The notes under the pieces: model-generated
Seen by the model: the letters and a program-made list of their open reading frames with translations, nothing else
The model's database searches: none
What the model was told of the DNA's origin: nothing
Assembly: GCF_014635345.1 (NCBI RefSeq)
Contig: NZ_BMCU01000007.1
Span: 62,001 to 126,000 of the forward strand
DNA: 64,000 nt
DNA from: Rhodococcoides trifolii
GTDB lineage: Bacteria > Actinomycetota > Actinomycetes > Mycobacteriales > Mycobacteriaceae
Reading direction: 5' to 3'
Shown here: positions 62,401 through 64,000 of the stretch, one piece after another
Numbering within the stretch: position 1 is the stretch's first letter
Layout: each line of letters begins with the position of its first letter
Position numbers and translations under genes: made by a program

Positions 62401-63449
62401 AACCGCTTCGCGCGGTGTTCGTCGACGGCGGTGTCCGGCTCAGCGGCACAACCGAACTCGAGACGATCGACGTCGACGGTGACATCGGTCGTCACGCCTA
62501 CGAGATCGCCCAGGAACGGCGTGATCTCGGTGCACAGCCGGGATTGCGCGTCGTCCTGCTCGACAACGGGCACGAGCAGGTGCTGCTGCTGGTCATGCAC
62601 TACCTGGCGGTCGACGAGTGGTCCGTCGTACCTCTGGTTCGGGACCTGTTGTGGGCCAACGAGTCACGTGCACGTGGCGAGGAACCCGCGTGGCCCGCAC
62701 TGCCCGTCGAGTACAGCGACTACGCGCAGTGGGCGACGGATTCCGTCGACCCGAGTGCCGTGTCGTGGTGGTCCGAGACGTTGCGCGGCATGCCCGGCCG
62801 AGTGGAGCTGCCCTGGGCGACCGGGTCGACGGTCACCGGAACGGACGCCATTCTGCTCGACATCGATGCCGACCGGCACCGCCGCATCGGCGAGGTGGCC
62901 GCTGCGACGGGCACCAGCCTCTACATGGTGTTGCACACGGCGTTCGCGCGAGCGGTGTCCGAGGTCACGGGCTGCCGTGATCTGCCCATCGCAGTGTTGA
63001 CGTCAGGGCGCGGTCCGGACGAGGTCGACGAGGTGGTCGGCTGCTTCGGCGACCTGATCCCAGTGCGAACCGACGTGTCGGTTTCGAATGTGCTTGCGGC
63101 GGTGCGCACGTCGACACTCGCTGCACTCGACCACACCGGCCCGGCGTACGCCGACATCGTGTACGCCGCAGGGCTGCCGGAGCTGCTACGTCCGCAGCTC
63201 TCGATCGTCCACCATCAGCAGGCCGAACTCGGCAGTGCAGGAACGACATTGGGCGACATTCTGCCCATCCCGGTCGGAGCTCCATCGTCCGAGCTGACCT
63301 TGACGTTCCACGAACCGCCGGGGGAGGGGCCGGTGTTCGCGCAGCTGCAGTTCCCCCTGGGGGGCGTCGATCGCCGTGCTGTGGAGGCATTCGCGCGTCG
63401 ATTCGTCCAGATCGTCGACGAGGTTGGCAGTGGTGGCAATGGAGGTTAG
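47457..63449 (+). CDS. Four-module NRPS for an erythrochelin-type hydroxamate siderophore
   Basis: 5330 residues, order C-A-T-E-C-A-T-E-C-A-T-C-A-T-C, no thioesterase. Landmarks: C1 HHSVIDG 133; A1 580-1000, T1 Ser970, E1 HHLVVDG 1125; C2 HHLVADG 1543; A2 SGSTG near 1968, T2 Ser2378, E2 HHLVVDG 2550; C3 QFLLWDG 3009; A3 SGSTG near 3462, T3 Ser3844; C4 HHIATDE 4018; A4 SGSTG near 4494, T4 Ser4880; C5 HYLAVDE 5048. Pocket codes read by alignment to GrsA by eye: A1 DINYWGGIGK (N-acyl-N-hydroxyornithine), A2 DVTHVSLVDK (Ser-like), A3 DMENLGLINK (N-hydroxyornithine), A4 DVFILGAVNK (unassigned; acyl-hydroxyornithine by analogy). Epimerases in modules 1 and 2 predict two D-residues. Domain order and codes match what I recall of EtcD of Saccharopolyspora erythraea: acyl-hOrn, D-Ser, then a diketopiperazine of two hOrn units. 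C1 probably acylates the starter amine; C5 probably releases product. The ornithine hydroxylase gene follows; no MbtH-like or acetyltransferase gene is in the window. Confidence 0.9.
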   Translation: MPTRTTLALTAAQTEVWVAHALSPSASLYNITLIIEVTGPLDIDRVRRVVHSTVEDAETVHMRFDLDAEVQYLQREDWEVELVDLRGEADPTAAAHAWMEADRQSVPDPAARLFAQAVLRLADDTTYWYQRYHHSVIDGYGVSLIFEEVRHRYDNDIESRPLSWSLAPMIDADRAYRESPSFAKDQAYWLGRVLDQPEPAMLVPDVPVTGVSILERYELGFDSANRLYEYGSRENLRRTRIACAALVAYISAATGRYDVVLSFPTTARVGRLARSTPSMASTILPVRVPLSPSMTLGDIGRAVEAALVGLVRHGRYRGEDLARAVSEADPERRLFGPGINILMLATANTFGGSPAKMLTLHTGPVHDIDFTLTGGHDGEPLVFDLRANAGVETELADHRRRLAFVLDQIVAQPDRPLSSLTTMPDDERRLILETWNDTAAPTRSESVPDLFARALPLTPDAIAVRASGRTLTYRQLGSHVAQLAHALLGAGLTPEGVVAISVPRSPEMVVGVLAAMVAGGAFVPLDPSWPQERRRRVLEESRALFVLGGEGMPLDLTSWAYSDLPDTLPSLAIEGSRLAYVIFTSGSTGTPKGAMIRHEAICARLRWQAEEILGFGPGDATLFKAPLSFDISVNEILLPLVTGGTVVIADDGGERDPQYLLDTIAEHGVTFVYLVSSMLDVLLDLARGTDKLDGLSHVWCGGEVLTPALFRRFRSQVDATLYHGYGPAEATIGVSHVIYRDDADRIATSIGRPNPNTALYVLDSRLRPVPAGVGGELYAGGFLLGRGYVSAPALTSNRFVANPFGPGRLYRTGDLARWAPDGTLDFLGRADNQIKIRGMRLELEDVEAGVSSHPQVRHAAVDLRVTDAGVKYLAAYVIPEGHLDVSTVKVHAASVLPEYMVPTAYVVLEKFPVTANGKLDRKALPEPLFGGEGVAARTDLERTVCDMMATVLGVDSVGVTDDFFSLGGDSIVAIALVGAARRQGFDLGARDVFTLRSAEAIAAALETRSGSVDDTEDNPYGEVPHTPIMARTHDRGGHVTGFHQSVTIPTTDDLDTLNHALNAVIDRHDALRARLTGDWYLETVPEKRDNVIDSSATDPVTRLDPAAGHMIAGSLHDGRLTLAVHHLVVDGVSWRILLGDLATALSGAELPPVGTSVRRWAELVSAVDVDSQLDYWSEIAAHTDDPIGSGVLDAVDGDFDSLTVISADTLTATADAFRTGPDTVLLAALEAALGAWLGRDRITVDVEGHGRDEDIVDARVDLTRTVGWFTTIFPFVLQPGDPRGLAALKDRRRAVPSDGFGYGILRHLRRDQVLLDWVGPQILFNYLGRMDGGGAEFTGGNDPSMPADHALTIDVIATDEGLRSTIRWARTVLSRADVDRFAEHWTTALATPPTGPTLSPSDFPLVTLTAVDVDRFDAEDVLPTTALQEGIHFHSTMADGDDPYIVQQAIELTGPVETDLLRAAVQRLVDRHPALRTGFRALADGRVVQVVAKRATVPFTVMVTGDPNAVMRADRHTAFDLESSPLVRYTYLEDSRTLLQSIHHLVADGWSVPIMLRDLLSLYGNVTLPAAPSPARYAEWAVRQDDSASLDKWQSALTGIEETPLPGRPSRPGVHKTTVSLSDTDTATLVARARADGLTISTLVHGAWGIVLGRFVGRGDVTFGSTVSGRGVDVPGIESIVGLFINTLPARLRYRPDETVTAALTRWQDEQGRLLDHHHVGLPDLARTTGVRTMFETAVVFENYPLGDGAISDPSGTVSITGIRFDENPAYPITLIVVPGDRLTIDITVDTARVDAYTADALAAGMHAVLTAPADAVIGRIGLSSADLAHTGEVVHRPGHTLVDLLDRHRTSESPAVQFQDTVLTYAQLHARADELAEDLRSRGVGPEAIVAVTLARSTDLVVALLAVVKAGGAYLPIDPGYPAERIDFMLADADPVCVMGDGLSITGAATPTDSTPLHPDNPAYVIYTSGSTGRPKGVVATHRGIVNRLGWMHEATPLTASDRVLQKTSSSFDVSVTEFFGALTVGATLVVAEPEGHRDTTYLATLMRDEALTWAHFVPSMLEMFLADPLAAQCTSLRVVVCSGEALPEATARRFAEVLPHTRLDNLYGPTETAVDVTAAQNVRDTVSIGRPISNVRVLVLDSCLTPVGPGVAGELYLAGPALARGYLKRHGLSSARFVAALDAPGERMYRTGDVVTLQESRPASGLPEESRPASGLPEESRPASGLPAHAGTLRYLGRADGQVKVRGLRIELGEIETALREHDSVDRAAVVVRHDRGTDQLVAYIVGDASPELLRDFLGARLPEFMVPTTIVPVESFPTGPSGKLDRNALPAPPTSAAAPATGDGQAQIIAAHFGEILGDPAIGPDDDFFARGGDSILAIRLVNLARAQGITLTPRQVFELRTPRALAGVVPDTSTEVTPEDDGLGELRPLPAVHRLSEWSGSTDRFNQAVLLTVPPAALSTTPEAALTAVVDNHPALRSVLTRHAAGVWSVEATAGSNLVFRTTDTLDIESQSQWATDQLNPAAGITVVAVWFDQGAEPGRLLLVLHHLVVDGVSWSILTEDLATAWIAADSGQNATLEPERTTLMAFGRLLDEDAHRAGRMAELPMWQRVTAPGAQLVGTESPTATIGSGARRRVTVDADTTRALLTSVPAMIRGDITDVLLGAFRVAVSRWFAETGRDRDADVLVDLERHGRTELDADLSRTVGWFTSFVPVRLPGCDSTLDTVAEVKERLRTAPDSGIGYGMLRYGNARTAAVLAAGEPSQVLFNYLGRMPTSGDTPWFPAPESDRVRADPDADMAASYRLVVNVVCEDVLRADFAWSTDDLTEHDVDVLSREWVAALQELAALDGPRIITPSDVPLVDLDRGALNDIAALAPSGLETVWPLTPLQEGLYFEASTSATDIYTAQFALDMSHVDVERLREALRVLQTRHPALRAGFTTGPVQFVPVTADVPITVEDMTGAPESAVADLMLHDRTTPFDLETPPLWRVMVVRLTPDHDRLVVNRQFLLWDGWSNGLVVGELLALYADPTATSVPSDAFERYLLWLREQDSAAARRFWSVTFDGLDEPTVVAQRQVPPVGYPERVDTVLDADTTRVLTDAARRHGVTLNAVVSAALALTIGRVTGRDDVVFGITDAGRPPEVPGLDTAPGMFLSTVPVRARLDPRETVAELARRVQSERLDAQAHDFLGLAAIQRESAHRPLFDVLYVLQNFVDEKSVSALESAHDISGGTSIDHTNYPLTVVVTPGTRTAVKFEYRPEALDLDRVEAMLAQFVGLLTAFADRADVPAASAITVNPPPRADVRPVPDRTIAELLVDTAHRTPDATALVFGDTALRYRELSLRVDRVARLLLQRGAAPETVVALALPRSIDMVVALFAVLRTGAAYLPLELEHPDARLHTIIADASPIVLLTEAPERFANTGVDIVSVGDAEDGGLLTADELHRFQPSTTRLDHPAYVIYTSGSTGTPKGVVTPYRGLTNMQLNHREAIFEPVVAAAGRTLRVAHTVSFAFDMSWEELLWLVEGHEVHVCDEYLRRDAEALVRYAATHEIDVVNVTPTYAAHLIEQGLLDTYPPALVLLGGEAVSDSVWTTLRTTNGVLGYNLYGPTEYTINTLGAGTDESVTPTVGRPIWNTTASVLDGWLRPVADGVPGELYIAGTGAARGYLNQPGQTAARFVADPHGTGERMYRTGDLMRRTASGHHDYLGRTDDQIKIRGHRIELGEIESVVGSVDGVRSAAVIVDANRIVAYVTPADLDPAAVRLATAAALPDYMVPTVVMSVAQFPMTVNGKLDVAALPAPVFEVSMSRGPETDTERVICEVFAQVLEVDTVGALDNFFDLGGHSLLATRVIGRVRSAVDVPVTIRDLFEAPTAESLAQALTRRTSTAARPVLAPRERPSLVPLSSAQQRLWLVQQLDETSTAYNLPTALRLTGAFDVDVLEQSVADVVLRHESLRTVFGSVDGEPHQIVTTRTPVVERDVANVEEFVGRVFDLARDLPIRVAVQRIADDDHVLVLVVHHIATDEWSDVPLLRDLVVAYGARQQGSAPIFAPLPVQYADYALWQRDLLGDPSDDTSVAGRQLAYWTKALAAVPDEVSLPADRPRPARPSNVGGVVEYELPAAVTHGVRRIASDTGNSVFMVLHAATAALINRLGGAHDIPLGAPVAGRGEEAAWDLVGFFVGTVVLRTDVSDNPTFDTLLERVRETDLAAFAHSDVPFETVVDALAPSRTLARNPLFQIMVSHHNRTEHAVDLPGLAVEPLNTDQTTAIFDLVFGYAEYLDTGRIVLRLEYAADLFDRSTAQTIAERQSRLLEEVVADTAQTVADIDLFLPAERRQVLDDFNRTGRDVVEESLIDRFEYWVATTPDNVAVVDDDGAMTYAELDSRATSLAAVLAEHVHPESIVGIAVPRSPLMVATTLAVLKLGAAYLPLDLKHPSERIAYMLSDSGADVVVTTREVSDQVPSELPRIFAETVTDRRVALPTRPASLDLAAYVIYTSGSTGRPKGVVLSHEGIGSLVATAEDRMRLRTGSTVMQFASPGFDVAVFELSMALCTGSRLAIVPDDARVAGPELTDFAHRHGVTHAIIPPSLMAALPPGCALPEGCTVLVGTEAVPPAVIATWSEHLNLLAAYGLTEATVNNTLWQAQPGWTASVPIGIPDPNEHAYVLDSRLQPVPPGVPGELYIGGRGLARGYLGQPGRTADRFVACPFRPGRMYRTGDRALWRGDGNLDFLGRVDDQVKVRGFRIEPGEIVAALAQHPGVNQAAVVADTSSTLTRLIGYVTRSPDTGRPDTEGLDGADVRAFVADLVPDYMVPALVVVLDELPLTPNGKLDRAALPAPQFSGGSAQPRTDTERHLAQIYADILGIDAVGIDDNFFDLGGHSMAAMQVVGKARALGLDVAVRDVFDSPTVAELATRVTSARSGPGLVRRDHPDLRALSPAQITHLARADGAADHALALYRSADLPRLDADVLRAAVRDVSARHEPLRAVFVDGGVRLSGTTELETIDVDGDIGRHAYEIAQERRDLGAQPGLRVVLLDNGHEQVLLLVMHYLAVDEWSVVPLVRDLLWANESRARGEEPAWPALPVEYSDYAQWATDSVDPSAVSWWSETLRGMPGRVELPWATGSTVTGTDAILLDIDADRHRRIGEVAAATGTSLYMVLHTAFARAVSEVTGCRDLPIAVLTSGRGPDEVDEVVGCFGDLIPVRTDVSVSNVLAAVRTSTLAALDHTGPAYADIVYAAGLPELLRPQLSIVHHQQAELGSAGTTLGDILPIPVGAPSSELTLTFHEPPGEGPVFAQLQFPLGGVDRRAVEAFARRFVQIVDEVGSGGNGG
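54055..54144. repeat. Three 30-bp tandem repeats inserted in frame in NRPS domain A2
   Basis: The unit CCCGACCGGCCTCCGGCCTA plus CCCGAGGAAT occurs at 54061, 54091 and (partly) 54121 with one base difference. It encodes three ESRPASGLPE peptides between the MYRTGD and LGRADGQVKVRG motifs of A2. None of the other three A domains has this insert. The core GGCCGGAGGCC is itself a short dyad, as in REP-like elements. Confidence 0.88.
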
Positions 63450-63459
63450 GCTTGCCTCT
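63441..63459. promoter_or_regulatory. Iron box upstream of ornithine hydroxylase
   Basis: GGAGGTTAGGCTTGCCTCT matches 13 of 19 positions of the iron-box consensus, including an unbroken AGGTTAGGCT core. It overlaps the NRPS stop codon and lies 32 bp before the hydroxylase start, so the hydroxylase has its own iron-regulated promoter in addition to any read-through from the NRPS. Confidence 0.72.
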
Positions 63460-63491
63460 GCTAGGGAGACCCGAAGAATGGATGGATCGCA

Positions 63492-64000
63492 ATGACCGTA
63501 TTCGATGTCGTGGGCGTGGGTTTCGGCCCGGCGAATCTTGCACTGGCCATTGCGATCGAGGAACACAACGAGACCGCCGCACCCGCCGATCGCATCACCG
63601 CGGCGTTCGTCGAGCGCCAGACCGACTTCGGGTGGCATCGCGGCATGTTGCTCGACGGAGCGACCATGCAGATCGCGTTCCCGAAGGATCTCGCGACGTT
63701 CCGCAATCCGCGTAGCTCCTACAGCTTCTTCAACTACCTCTTCGAGAAGGAGCGACTGGTCGATTTCGTCAACCACCAGACGTTCTTCCCCACGCGGCTC
63801 GAGTTCCACGACTACCTCGCGTGGGCGGCCGGACGCGTCGGCGCCGAGGTTCGCTACGGCACCACCGTCGACTCGGTCGATCCCGTCGAGGACGGGACGC
63901 TCGTCGACGTGCGATGCAGCGACGGCACCATCCTGCGTACTCGCAACGTCGTCGTCGGCGCGGGGCTGAAGGAGCGGATCCCCGAATGGGCCACCCGTTC
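63492..64000 (+). CDS. L-ornithine N5-monooxygenase, N-terminal part
   Basis: Truncated by the right edge: 169 codons visible. Start MTVFDVVGVGFGPANLALAI with the FAD-binding GxGxxN motif, then DFGWHRGMLLDGATMQIAFP and FRNPRSSYSFFNYLF, signatures of the SidA/PvdA/LucD family. These flavoenzymes hydroxylate the side-chain amine of ornithine (or lysine) with NADPH and O2 as the first step of hydroxamate siderophore synthesis. The hydroxyornithine-type pockets of the adjoining NRPS argue for ornithine. Preceded by an iron box. In other clusters an acetyl- or formyltransferase follows; that would lie outside the window. Confidence 0.93.
   Translation, partial: MTVFDVVGVGFGPANLALAIAIEEHNETAAPADRITAAFVERQTDFGWHRGMLLDGATMQIAFPKDLATFRNPRSSYSFFNYLFEKERLVDFVNHQTFFPTRLEFHDYLAWAAGRVGAEVRYGTTVDSVDPVEDGTLVDVRCSDGTILRTRNVVVGAGLKERIPEWATR

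Overview
The window is high-GC DNA from a mycolic-acid actinobacterium, most probably Rhodococcus or a close relative. The evidence is an isoniazid-inducible iniB-iniA-iniC locus next to an EtfD-type Fe-S oxidoreductase and a large LuxR/ATPase regulator, with a dnaK-grpE-dnaJ-hspR operon downstream. From memory this order and orientation match M. tuberculosis Rv0338c to Rv0353, with Rhodococcus-specific insertions. No rRNA, tRNA, insertion sequence, prophage or CRISPR array was seen. Genes are dense and many neighbours overlap by 4 bases.

Layout. 1-4.6 kb: CsbD-like stress protein and a partial partner, an SRAP (YedK/HMCES) DNA-protein crosslink protein, a LysR regulator divergent from an NTF2-like protein, and an S9 prolyl oligopeptidase. 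4.7-5.03 kb: three ~101-bp tandem repeats, each an interrupted palindrome. 5.1-8.6 kb: etfD with a repeat-built 400-residue tail. 9.0-9.9 kb: a secreted glycine-zipper protein and a 30-codon ORF bounded by its own terminator. 10.1-18.7 kb (minus): an apparent operon of three membrane-anchored Hsp70-like proteins, a LuxR/P-loop regulator and a secreted trypsin-like protease, divergent from iniBAC. 19.0-27.5 kb: iniB (1676 codons, mostly repeats), iniA and iniC (dynamin-like GTPases). 28-37.5 kb: a secreted lipase, a secreted GH5 glycosidase, and a translationally coupled four-gene set (BcsB-like protein, multi-pass membrane protein, processive GT2 synthase, GT-C glycosyltransferase) that looks like an exopolysaccharide assembly system. 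38.4-42.6 kb: the heat-shock operon with two HAIR operators for HspR. 42.8-46.4 kb: a flavohemoglobin, a reductase paralogous to its C-terminal half, trehalose-6-phosphate synthase otsA and a small protein. 46.5-64 kb: a siderophore locus.

The siderophore locus holds an alpha/beta hydrolase, a 5330-residue NRPS and the start of an ornithine N5-hydroxylase, with IdeR/DmdR-type iron boxes before the last two. The NRPS reads C-A-T-E-C-A-T-E-C-A-T-C-A-T-C. Reading the adenylation pockets by eye gives an acyl-hydroxyornithine code, a Ser-like code, a hydroxyornithine code and one unassigned code. Domain order and codes fit an erythrochelin-type mixed tetrapeptide hydroxamate with a diketopiperazine end.

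The most novel-looking element is the Hsp70-like trio with its LuxR/ATPase regulator opposite iniBAC. All three proteins are single-pass with Thr/Pro/Gly-rich outer tails, all have altered nucleotide-binding motifs, and one has lost the second half of the ATPase fold. Together with the IniA/IniC membrane GTPases and the repetitive IniB this suggests a cell-envelope stress module. Other points of note are the altered HHxxxDG motifs in two NRPS condensation domains, a 30-bp repeat inserted in frame in an adenylation domain, and the uncharacterised polysaccharide operon.
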